Below the pieces are notes generated by a model. That model was not told where the DNA came from and made no database searches. It was given only the letters and a program-made list of their open reading frames with translations. This document shows, in pieces, positions 10,406 to 18,675 of a stretch of DNA of 64,000 bases. The DNA is from Aureimonas sp. Leaf324 (GTDB lineage Bacteria; Pseudomonadota; Alphaproteobacteria; Rhizobiales; Rhizobiaceae), in the NCBI RefSeq assembly GCF_001423245.1, contig NZ_LMOH01000012.1, positions 583,679-647,678 of the forward strand. Direction: 5' to 3'. The translations under genes and the position numbers were made by a program. Positions within the stretch are counted from its first letter, which is position 1. Each line of letters starts with the position of its first letter.

Positions 10406-11838
10406 CAGGCGCGTCAACGATCCGGCGTCTCATTGATGTGTGGGACGGAGAAGTCGTCGCTCCAACCGTCATCGAAGGCGTGATCTCGGAGTTGGAGGCG
10501 GAGAACGCCGACCTGATGGTTGAACGCCTAGCGGCGGCGGCCCAAGCGGACCTCGGTGACGTTCCGCGCGCACTTACCACCTCGCCACGCTTCGCGGCTG
10601 ATGAAACGCTCCATCTGGCGAGACGTCTCGGCTGGACCGTGAAGACGCTCGCCGATTGGGACCCGCATCATGAACGGTCGGGCTTGCGGATTGAGGCGGC
10701 GTTGGCATCTGCGGCGGCCTGGAACTGGCATGGGGGTTTCTGGGAGGCGGCGCGGCCTCGCCTTCAAGGATGCCGCCTCACGATCGCGGCGCTTGAGATC
10801 GTGCTACGCAGACGAGCGCCGCAGACACAGGTTCCTGAAAACGCGCCGCTCTGGGAGCGCGAACATCTGCAGGCCATGCAGGAGGCTGAACGGACGCAGG
10901 ACTGGACGGAACTGAGAGAGCGTGCCCAAGCCTTCAAACAGCTTCCCCTTCCTGATCTGGGTGCGGGACAAGCAACATTGGCGCTCTCGTTTCTCGATTG
11001 GCCACGCTTGGTTCGCCTGGCCGACAAAAGCGAGGGCTGGTTGCATGGCCATCTTCTCATGGCGCCATTGCCACTCGCAGACGCCCTTCGCCTCGCGGCC
11101 GCCAGCCGGAATGGCTATGCCCGGTTCGCAGCGCTGGAACGCATCGCCTACCGGGAGGTGCGCCCGCTCCTGCCTCAGGAGGAAGTGGCACTCCGGAACC
11201 TGCTGATCGTTCTGGCTAAGGACGCGAACGAGTGGCCACGCTGGCTCACTGTGTGCAATCGCTACCCCATACGCCATCCCCATATGCAGGCCGCTTTCGG
11301 TCTGGCTCTGGCTCGCAGCGATGAACCCGCGCTCCAGGCCTATATCGACAGCATCTCATTGAGCACGTCGGATACCGATATCCGGGAGAACGTCACGCAC
11401 TGCCTGTCTGTATTTCGGGCGCGGGCCGGTGCCGGCCGGCGACGTGCGCTCTGGCGGGCAGCTTTCGAAAGATGGGAGGCCTGGGATTTCGCGAGGAACC
11501 AGGAGCAGAACCTCACCTCTCTTTCTCGGAGCGCATTGGACTACGGCGTGGTCGGCTGGCTCGTCGAGAGCCAGCCGCAAAAGTCGCTAGCCGATCTTGA
11601 ACAGACCTTCGTGGACGATCTGCGTACTTTGGACATGCAATGGCACGCCTCGCTGAGTTCGGCCGTCTCGGGCTTCGTCCGATTGGTCTCTCGGTATCAG
11701 GTTCTATCCCACGCGATACGTCGATCAGCAGGCGACGCCGACTGGCTGCCGGGTCCTGCTGTTGAGCTTCCGGCGGCAGCAACTGACGAGTTCCTCCAAA
11801 AAAAATATCGCTGGAGCGACCGCCAGATTTCAACCTGA
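10402..11838 (+). CDS. Predicted helical protein coupled to the VPA1262-like gene; function unknown
   Basis: A 478-residue protein with no recognised motif. It is rich in Ala, Leu, Arg and Trp, with repeating amphipathic stretches (EREHLQAMQEAERTQDW, WRAAFERWEAWDFARNQEQN) that suggest an all-helical repeat scaffold. There are no membrane segments. The GTG at 10402 is well supported: GGAGG lies 5 nt upstream and the start overlaps the upstream stop as GTGA, so the proteins are made together and probably interact. The longer frame from 10258 runs inside the previous gene. It may be the partner or sensor of a two-gene defence system next to Hachiman. Confidence 0.6.
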   Translation: MTGASTIRRLIDVWDGEVVAPTVIEGVISELEAENADLMVERLAAAAQADLGDVPRALTTSPRFAADETLHLARRLGWTVKTLADWDPHHERSGLRIEAALASAAAWNWHGGFWEAARPRLQGCRLTIAALEIVLRRRAPQTQVPENAPLWEREHLQAMQEAERTQDWTELRERAQAFKQLPLPDLGAGQATLALSFLDWPRLVRLADKSEGWLHGHLLMAPLPLADALRLAAASRNGYARFAALERIAYREVRPLLPQEEVALRNLLIVLAKDANEWPRWLTVCNRYPIRHPHMQAAFGLALARSDEPALQAYIDSISLSTSDTDIRENVTHCLSVFRARAGAGRRRALWRAAFERWEAWDFARNQEQNLTSLSRSALDYGVVGWLVESQPQKSLADLEQTFVDDLRTLDMQWHASLSSAVSGFVRLVSRYQVLSHAIRRSAGDADWLPGPAVELPAAATDEFLQKKYRWSDRQIST

Positions 11839-12303
11839 TAAGCTGCTGAACTGCCGATCCGCTTTTCGCACCGCATTCCCGAAAGCGGACGGTCTGAAAA
11901 CCACCCTGCCCAGAAATTATTTCCAGTTCCACAGTGGGCCGAAAGCAGCCTGTCCGCTTCTGCATCCCCGTTGCCGATAGCTGCCGTTTTGCTGACGACA
12001 ATCTTGACCGCTCGGGCACCCTCCTGCTGTCCCATGGAATTGGTTCAAAAAAAGAGCGATCAGATCGTTTGATACGGTTCAGGATATCGCTGGCCGCGCT
12101 ATTGAAAACGACCCTGTACGATCGGATGCGGCACAATCCAACACAATCCGGCAACTCGGGATCAGTCAACCAAGGCTGGCGACTTGATAAGCTGTCGGCA
12201 AGAATCTGTGGTTGCATACCTTCAATCTGTGAACGTGCTATGGCAGCTCGGCGGAGGGCGGACTGCGACCCAATAAACCCACGGCTGATCGATTGAGGTG
12301 CGT
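11839..12303. other. Intergenic region upstream of Hachiman
   Basis: About 465 bp without a gene. It holds a copy of the island palindrome (11912-11924) flanked by GCGGAC and GTCCGC pieces like those after the integrase, then moderately AT-rich sequence that should contain the hamA promoter. No -35/-10 pair stands out. Confidence 0.5.
11912..11924. repeat. Palindrome copy 2 (AGAAATTATTTCC)
   Basis: Matches GGAAATNATTTCC at all but the first base. It lies 74 bp after the stop of the helical-protein gene and is followed by AGCCTGTCCGCTTC, which resembles GGCCTGTCCGCTTC after copy 1. The two loci therefore look like remnants of one dispersed element. Confidence 0.65.
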
Positions 12304-13086
12304 ATGGGGCTGTACGAGCGGTGGTGCGAATCCACCAAAGAAGAGGACAAGCGCAGGCGCTACTGGACCTATGTCGAGAAGGACGTCGGCCGGGATGACA
12401 TCCGGGATGACCTCGCCGAGACCATTCGCTTTCACTACGACCGGCTCGAACGTATCGCTGAGGATGTTGCTCGGCTTGGCTATAAGGTAGCGGCCAAGAT
12501 CCTCAGCGAGGCGATGCCACAGACGCCCAAGGGGCGTTCCGGCGATCTCGGCGAGATACTCGCAACCGAGTTGGTGGAGGAAGAGATTGGCCTGCGAGTT
12601 CCCGTGCGCCGCCTCCGCTACAAGGACGGCCGCAACATGGCCATGCGCGGGGACGACTTTATTGGAGCGGGCTACGATGGAGCTAGTAAAAAGCTTAGGC
12701 TGCTGAAAGGCGAAGCCAAAAGCAACATGGTGCTTGGCAAGACCACGGTCACGAGCGCTCGAAAGGTGCTCAATCGCGACAACGGCCGCTGCACGCCAGA
12801 CTCCCTATTGTTCGTAGCCAATCGCCTGCTGGAAAGCGCCGACCCCGGCGACAACGAATTGGGCCGCAGTCTCCGCGATGAAGTCGGGGTAAAATCCCTT
12901 CGTGCGGATCGCATCGACCATATGCTCTTCACCGTGTCAGGCAACGGCCCCCACGCCTCACTGAAAGACGATCTCGACGCCACTGGCACCAACCGCGACC
13001 ATTACGTTGTGAACCTCCACGTCAAAGATCACCAGGACTTCATCGCGGCCATGTACCAGGAGGCGGAAAACCTTGGAGACGACTGA
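12304..13086 (+). CDS. hamA: Hachiman defence system nuclease HamA (DUF1837)
   Basis: HamA is the effector nuclease of the two-gene Hachiman system; HamB restrains it and releases it on sensing damaged phage DNA. The 260-residue protein has the DUF1837 layout, with a PD-(D/E)xK-like core in the middle: GDDFIGAGYDG followed by LLKGEAKSN (Glu-x-Lys at about residues 135-137). The start is ATG at 12304, with GAGG 5 nt upstream; GTG at 12298 is also in frame. The gene overlaps hamB by 14 nt, so translation is coupled. Assignment rests on domain match, size and the adjacent HamB-type helicase together. Confidence 0.85.
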   Translation: MGLYERWCESTKEEDKRRRYWTYVEKDVGRDDIRDDLAETIRFHYDRLERIAEDVARLGYKVAAKILSEAMPQTPKGRSGDLGEILATELVEEEIGLRVPVRRLRYKDGRNMAMRGDDFIGAGYDGASKKLRLLKGEAKSNMVLGKTTVTSARKVLNRDNGRCTPDSLLFVANRLLESADPGDNELGRSLRDEVGVKSLRADRIDHMLFTVSGNGPHASLKDDLDATGTNRDHYVVNLHVKDHQDFIAAMYQEAENLGDD

Positions 13087-16000
13087 CGAATTGACCGCCT
13101 TTTTGGCCACGGCGACAGTCGACGGCATCCTTGGGAGGCTACTTTATCGAGGTGCGGCGTGGTCGTTGATGCGCGAGGAGGGCGTGCTGCCGCCGAACGC
13201 GCCGCCCCTCGGTGCAACGATCGAAACCGATCTCGCAGAACACGGCTTCGCTGTTCTTCGAGGTGCCATGGCGTTGCGCGCTCAGGCCGGAACTTCGGAT
13301 CTGACGAACAAGGCTTTCGAGCGCGCCGCAAACGCCTTCGAAGCGCTGGTACGCAACGGAAACTCGGAAGCTCCTGATCGTGGCTTCCGCCGCACCATCG
13401 CTGCCGCAGCCTATCACCTGGCCGGCTTTTCGGCCGTTGCGTATTCGCTCTTCAGCGAGGCCGATGATGACCTTAACGCCTCGCCGGGAGAAAAGGCGAT
13501 CCGGCACTTGATCCTGCGCGATCTAGGCGAATTGCGCGGCTTCGTTCGGGATTGGTTGAACGACGAGGCTCATGGCGACGAACAGATTGCGGCGGCGCTG
13601 ACAGACGAGGAGCCCGACGTCGACGAAGTGCTATCGACCATTCTCAACACCACGATCTGCCGAGCACTGGCGCATTTTGACTTTGCGCTGGAGACGGGCG
13701 AGCCCGATCCGATCGAGATCGCGCGGAGCCTGCTTGGCACCGCAGTCAGACTGGCGGATAACGCCGAGAATGTGCCGCTGTGGTGGATATCCAATCTCTG
13801 TCGTCACCTGATCGACGATCTGTGGCAGCACTCACTGCACCAAAACCTGCCCGACGAACCGCCTGAGGGGACGGAAGAAAATTACCCCAATTTGCGCCGG
13901 CTGTTCATATCATCGCTCTACGCCCGAAAGACTTCTGAGGTGGAACTATGGCCATCTCAGCGCGAAGCGGCTCAACGTTCCACAAACGTCACTGACGACT
14001 TGGTCGTTGCCTTACCGACGAGCGCCGGCAAGACGCGGGTAGCGGAAATCGCCGCGCTGATGACTTTGTCGTTGGCGCGCAGGGTGTTGATCGTCACGCC
14101 ATTGCGTGCCTTATCGGCGCAGACCGAGCGGTCATTCCGAAAGACCTTCGCGCCTCTCGGCTTTAGTGTATCGTCACTTTACGGTGCCAGTGGTCTCTCT
14201 GCTGGTGATGAAGACGCCTTGCGGACACGCGAGATCATCATTGCTACGCCAGAAAAGCTCGATTTCGCGCTGAGAAGCGATCCTAATCTGATCGACAATG
14301 TCGGACTGATCGTCCTCGACGAGGGGCACATGATCGGTCCGAGTGAACGTGAAATCCGTTACGAGACGCTCGTGCAACGTCTGCTTCGGCGCGCGGATGC
14401 CGCGAACCGCCGGATCGTATGTCTGTCCGCTATCTTGCCAAGCGGTGACGAGCTGGACGATCTCACCGCCTGGATTCGTTCCGACGAACCGGGTGAGCCA
14501 GTGCGTTCTGACTGGCGTCCTACGCGACAGCGGTTCGGTGCGCTCACTTGGAGGGGAAAGGACGCACTGCTCCGACTAGACCTCGACGAGGATGGCCCGT
14601 TCCTCGATAAGTTTGTCGCGGAGAAACCGGCACTCGGAAGAGAGAAGAGACCCTATCCGCGCAAGAACTCACACCTTGCCCTGTTTGCAGCGTGGGAATT
14701 TGCGAGCCAAGGCAAACGGACATTGATCTTCTCCACGCAGGCGAACTGGGTCGAGAGCTACGGCAAACAGGTCGTGGATCTTTGCAAGCGTGGCTATCTG
14801 GGTTCTCTGCTGGAAAACGGAGCGTCGATCGCACGCGCCTTGGAGGTTGGCAATGAGTGGCTTGGGGAAGACCATCCCGCCGTCGCTTGCTTGAAGCAGG
14901 GCGTAGCCATCCACCATGGCCGGCTACCGAGCCCGTTTCTGCGTGAGCTGGAGACTCTTCTATCCGAGGGCGTACTTAAGGTTATCGTCGCCTCGCCAAC
15001 GCTTTCGCAAGGCCTTAATTTGAATGCCGCCGTGCTGCTGGTGCCCGCTTTGTACAGGGCCGCTGAAAAGATCAAAGGCGAGGAGTTCGCAAATGTTGCC
15101 GGCCGCGCTGGGCGCGCGTTCGTGGACGTCGAAGGCCTCATTGTCCACGTCATGTTCGACAACATCGACTGGCGAAAGAAGGAATGGAGAAAGCTGGTCG
15201 CGTCCGCCAAAGCCCGCACGTTGAAGAGCGGCCTTATCCAGATTGTTGCCCAGATCCTCGAACGCCTGTCGCGCGAGGGTGTCCTCGATCGCGATGATGC
15301 GTGGGAGTATCTCGCCAACTCCCGCGAAGCGTGGAGATCTCCCGAAGAAGAAGCCGCAGTTGCCCAGCGCCTAGCCGCAGCCGTGGACTACGGTGACGAG
15401 GATGACAGTGACGAAGAAGACAGCGGCGATGAGGAAGAAACCATCGATGAGGAGCCGCTTTCGCAAATTGTTGAACGCCTTGACGCGACTGTTTTCGGCT
15501 TGATTGAAGCGCTTGACGCCGATCGCGCCGATCTTCCGAACCTCCTCGACGAAGCGCTTAAAGGATCGCTGTGGGCTCGCCAGATTGCCCGTGAGGATGA
15601 CGATATCGCCCCGTTGCACAAGAAGGTGTTTGAGGCACGCGCCGACCTCATCTGGAAAACTACAACGGCGCAGGCGCGACGCGGACATTTCGCCATGGGT
15701 GTCGGCCTTGAAGCTGGCCTTGCAATTGATGCCATGGCCGATGGACTGAACGAGCTGATCGATCGAGCAGACCAAGCTGCATTAAGCGGCGAGGTCGACG
15801 AACTCGTCGATGCGCTCGGTGGCCTTGGCGAAAGGCTGCTCTTTATGCGGCCTTTCATTCCCGACAAGGCAAATGCACTTCCGGCGAACTGGAAGATCAT
15901 CCTACACAGTTGGGTATCCGGCGAGGAAGTCGTAAAAATCGGGCCGCAGAACATGCGAGCGGTTGAAGAGGCTTTTACCTATCGCCTAGTTTGGGCGCTC

Positions 16001-16576
16001 GAAGCCGTTAGAACCCGACGCATGTCCCTTGGCTGGTCACCGGAGACAGTGGCTGGCGGTGCCGCCTCTACGGTCGAAACGGGCGTTCCTCAATTTATGA
16101 TGGCAATGCTGATTCGCGCAGGCCTCCCCTCGAGGCGCGCAGCCAGGGCGGCGATCAACGGAGCCAAGCCTATCTTTGTTACGCCCGCCGAAATGCGGGT
16201 TTGGCTCGAATCCGATGAGATCACGGCGTACACGGATGCTGGCGACTGGCCGACGCCCGATACGGCCGCGCTGTGGGCGCGCTTTCGGACCGAAGCACTC
16301 AGCGGCAGCATTCAGAAGTGGTCGATCGAGCACTACCAGCGCCTACTCGACATTGAGGTTGCCCCGCCTGCCGGCCTTTATCGGATTGTCACCGACGAGG
16401 GTGATGGTCGGACTTGGCTGGAAACGCCCGACTATCAACGGGTCGCTCCGTTCAAGAAGCCGGCTGTTGATCCCAAGCCTAGCATATTTTCGGGCCGGCT
16501 GCCGGGCAATACTAGGCTCGTTGACTCCTTGCGGGTCGGTCGCGGAAAACTGCGTTGGCCCCGTGCCGATGCGTGA
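13073..16576 (+). CDS. hamB: Hachiman defence system DEAD/DEAH-box helicase HamB
   Basis: A 1167-residue SF2 helicase, the sensor of Hachiman. The Walker A motif is LPTSAGKTRVAEIA (about residue 315), motif II is VLDEGHMIG (about 413), motif III is LSAILPSG, and the C-terminal RecA domain has ASPTLSQGLNLN and NVAGRAGRAF (about 675), as in Ski2-like helicases. An acidic run (DEDDSDEEDSGDEEE) lies near residue 785. The first 300 residues have no motif I recognise. The start is TTG at 13073, supported by AGGAGG nine nt upstream and by its position inside the end of hamA; the next in-frame ATGs are much further downstream. Confidence 0.87.
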   Translation: METTDELTAFLATATVDGILGRLLYRGAAWSLMREEGVLPPNAPPLGATIETDLAEHGFAVLRGAMALRAQAGTSDLTNKAFERAANAFEALVRNGNSEAPDRGFRRTIAAAAYHLAGFSAVAYSLFSEADDDLNASPGEKAIRHLILRDLGELRGFVRDWLNDEAHGDEQIAAALTDEEPDVDEVLSTILNTTICRALAHFDFALETGEPDPIEIARSLLGTAVRLADNAENVPLWWISNLCRHLIDDLWQHSLHQNLPDEPPEGTEENYPNLRRLFISSLYARKTSEVELWPSQREAAQRSTNVTDDLVVALPTSAGKTRVAEIAALMTLSLARRVLIVTPLRALSAQTERSFRKTFAPLGFSVSSLYGASGLSAGDEDALRTREIIIATPEKLDFALRSDPNLIDNVGLIVLDEGHMIGPSEREIRYETLVQRLLRRADAANRRIVCLSAILPSGDELDDLTAWIRSDEPGEPVRSDWRPTRQRFGALTWRGKDALLRLDLDEDGPFLDKFVAEKPALGREKRPYPRKNSHLALFAAWEFASQGKRTLIFSTQANWVESYGKQVVDLCKRGYLGSLLENGASIARALEVGNEWLGEDHPAVACLKQGVAIHHGRLPSPFLRELETLLSEGVLKVIVASPTLSQGLNLNAAVLLVPALYRAAEKIKGEEFANVAGRAGRAFVDVEGLIVHVMFDNIDWRKKEWRKLVASAKARTLKSGLIQIVAQILERLSREGVLDRDDAWEYLANSREAWRSPEEEAAVAQRLAAAVDYGDEDDSDEEDSGDEEETIDEEPLSQIVERLDATVFGLIEALDADRADLPNLLDEALKGSLWARQIAREDDDIAPLHKKVFEARADLIWKTTTAQARRGHFAMGVGLEAGLAIDAMADGLNELIDRADQAALSGEVDELVDALGGLGERLLFMRPFIPDKANALPANWKIILHSWVSGEEVVKIGPQNMRAVEEAFTYRLVWALEAVRTRRMSLGWSPETVAGGAASTVETGVPQFMMAMLIRAGLPSRRAARAAINGAKPIFVTPAEMRVWLESDEITAYTDAGDWPTPDTAALWARFRTEALSGSIQKWSIEHYQRLLDIEVAPPAGLYRIVTDEGDGRTWLETPDYQRVAPFKKPAVDPKPSIFSGRLPGNTRLVDSLRVGRGKLRWPRADA

Positions 16577-17275
16577 TGCGGATATAGCATCGTCCTATTT
16601 GCTCACGGGATGGAAGTTCATCAAGAAGGTCAAAGATCCCAGATCACAATCGATCCCGGTTCGAGCATCCCCGGTATACTAGAGGGATAAACAGGAGCGT
16701 GGCCATGCTGTGCGAGTGCCTGAGGCTCCGCCACACGCCCGAGTCAAAAGGATCGCTGGCGATTACCCGGCCGGTATCCAGAGCAAGGTCGGCTTTTGGA
16801 CATCGGCCAATGAAGCTCTGACGTCTGGAAGGGGCGCGAAGCCGACGTTTGATCACCTTGCTTGAAGTTGCCCTATACCCATACCTACAAAGCGCCGACC
16901 CGCCCATTTCGGAAAGTCCCAATCAGCGACGAACATCCCTAACGCGACAGGTCCTTGCCGGCGATCCTGTACCGCAAACCGGTATGACAGGCGGAAAGTC
17001 GTACTGAGCCCGGCCTCGCGAGCGGCAGAAGGCTTCCTGGAAATGATTTCCGACGTTCTGCCAGTGCCGTGCTGAGGGCGATCTCGAGTTCTGGATGGTC
17101 GTTGCAACGGCAAACGGCGTTTGAGGAAGTCATGGGGGCCTCTACCCCTTTCGACGCCTGAACGCCGGAGGTTGCCATTCGTTTTGGAAGGCGTCGGCCT
17201 GCCCTTGGATGACCCGAGCGAGGGAGACGACCAGCCAGGCTGCAAGGCCGTTCCGGTCGGCAGACGAACATCTTA
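16577..17275. other. Gene-free stretch between hamB and the IS5 element
   Basis: About 700 bp. Short open frames exist on the minus strand, but none has a ribosome site, domain or normal codon use. It holds the third GGAAATNATTTCC palindrome (17039-17051) and nothing else I recognise. It may be decayed sequence left by earlier insertions. Confidence 0.5.
17039..17051. repeat. Palindrome copy 3 (GGAAATGATTTCC)
   Basis: An exact copy of the 13-bp odd palindrome, located in gene-free DNA downstream of hamB. Confidence 0.75.
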
Positions 17276-18186
17276 GAGTCCGTCCGGAAAGTCATTCTGC
17301 TGAGGCGATCCGTCGGATAAGGACGTTTGCTGCGGCGGCGTGAAGGAAAGCGGTCGACGAGGCGATCGTTGCCTCTGCGTCCTTCCAGAGCCGCCGATTA
17401 CGTCCGAGCCAAGCGAAGGTTCTCTCGACAACCCAGCGCCTTGGCTGGACGGCGAAGCCGATTTGGCCAGGCCTTGGTCGCACAATCTCGACCGGCACCG
17501 GGCTGGTCTGGCGAACCCTTTCACCTTGATAGCCTCGATCAGCGAAGATGCGCTCGACGAAGGGAAAGCGGTTACGTGATGCGCGGGCAAGTGGACCGGC
17601 GCCGTCACGATCTTGGACCGAGGCTGCGCCGACGACGAGCGCAAGCAATTGGCCGTCGGTATCGACCAAGGCATGGCGTTTTGCGACCGACGATGCGCTT
17701 GGCGCCATCGTAGCCGCGCGGCCCGCCACTCTCTCGCAGGTCCGGGCGGTCTGACTGTCCATGACCGCCGCGCTGGGTGAGGCATGGCGGCCGCATCGCT
17801 CCCTATCGGCCAGAACCAGCCGATGGCCGAGGCCCTCGAACAGGCGCTCGTCACGGAACCGGCGGAACCAGTCCCAGACCGTGCTGCGCGGCGGGAAATG
17901 GTCCGGCAACATGCGCCACGGGCAGCCGGAACGCAGGATGAACAGAACCGCGTTGACGATCTCGCGCATCGGCCAAGCCCGAGGTCTGCCGGTCACGGCC
18001 GTCTTCGGCAGAACGGGTTCGATCGGCGCCCACTCGGCGTCGGTCAGGTCGCTCGAATAGCGAAGATGGTCTCTGTTATGCTGCGCGCGGGTGGCTGGCG
18101 TCCACATGCCTGGTTCCGAGGAAGGCTTCGAACACCTCCACGGAATCAGCCCGATGCCAGCCACTCAACCGTTTCCGGACGGGCTC
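17276..18186 (-). mobile_element. IS5-family (IS427-like) insertion sequence, 911 bp
   Basis: Terminal inverted repeats are GAGTCCGTCCGGAAAG at the left (17276-17291) and, read from the right end inward, GAGCCCGTCCGGAAAC (18171-18186). The trinucleotide TTA lies immediately outside both ends (17273-17275 and 18187-18189), which fits the TNA target duplication of the IS427 group. The single transposase frame is on the minus strand. The right TTA is also the TAA stop codon of the neighbouring gene, so the insertion landed exactly on a stop codon. Confidence 0.9.
17292..18107 (-). pseudogene. IS5-family transposase with two compensating frameshifts
   Basis: A DDE transposase of about 271 residues beginning MWTPATRAQHNRDHL (ATG at 18107; the longer frame to 18164 is probably unused). 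The DDE residues are visible: D in AVMDSQTART, D in FADRGYQGE and E in WVVERTFAWL. The usual ESGGPRGYD..K motif is missing from the open frame, but GGPRGYDGAKRIVGRK appears in another minus-strand frame over about 17683-17735. The sequence looks like two extra bases in the CT repeat near 17729-17735 and one extra base in the T run at 17679-17682, a net of 3, so the frame reopens. The altered segment follows the first catalytic Asp, so activity is doubtful. Confidence 0.75.
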
Positions 18187-18594
18187 TTAGAGACCGCCGT
18201 CCGCTGCGTCTGTCGCCCGAAGGTGCGGCTTCGACTGGAAGGTCCAGCCGTCCTCGTAGCGGTCGATGAGATCGCTGACGCGGCGATCGGCGCCGCTAGC
18301 ATCAAAGCCGAGCTCGACTAGCCGCCGGACGATCTCGCGATGGATGTGGCCGAGCCCGGTCTCGTTGCCGTTCTCGATCATCAGCGTGATGAACCAGTGC
18401 AGGGCGACCCGGGCGGCGTCGTCACGCGACGGGATCTTCCGGCGCTTTTGTTCGGCGCGATAGACGCGCTGGTACTCAGCTTGGCGCTGAAGCCGGGCCA
18501 ACCGCTCCGGCTTGGGAGTCGCGTCGACGGGCTTCGCACGTCTTGGTGCTTTCGGTCGGGTTGGCGTCAGCGTGGTGGAACTCATGTCGGTCAT
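18187..18594 (-). CDS. Hypothetical basic protein, 135 aa
   Basis: A small soluble protein with a basic, Pro-rich N-terminus (TPTRPKAPRRAKP) and a helical middle (RLQRQAEYQRVYRAEQKRRK, REIVRRLVELGF). I recognise no family. The basic helical segment could bind nucleic acid, but this is only composition. Its TAA stop coincides with the TTA target duplication of the IS5 element, so the insertion left the coding sequence complete. It lies 81 bp downstream of the 485-residue gene on the same strand and may be co-transcribed with it. A second start at 18585 is possible. Confidence 0.6.
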   Translation of the reverse strand: MTDMSSTTLTPTRPKAPRRAKPVDATPKPERLARLQRQAEYQRVYRAEQKRRKIPSRDDAARVALHWFITLMIENGNETGLGHIHREIVRRLVELGFDASGADRRVSDLIDRYEDGWTFQSKPHLRATDAADGGL

Positions 18595-18675
18595 GGGTAG
18601 CCCATCGGGAAGAGGAAGGCGAAGGGTTTGCGGTTCCGCCGTGCGCTGACGGCGGAACCGGATGGCGAAGGACGA

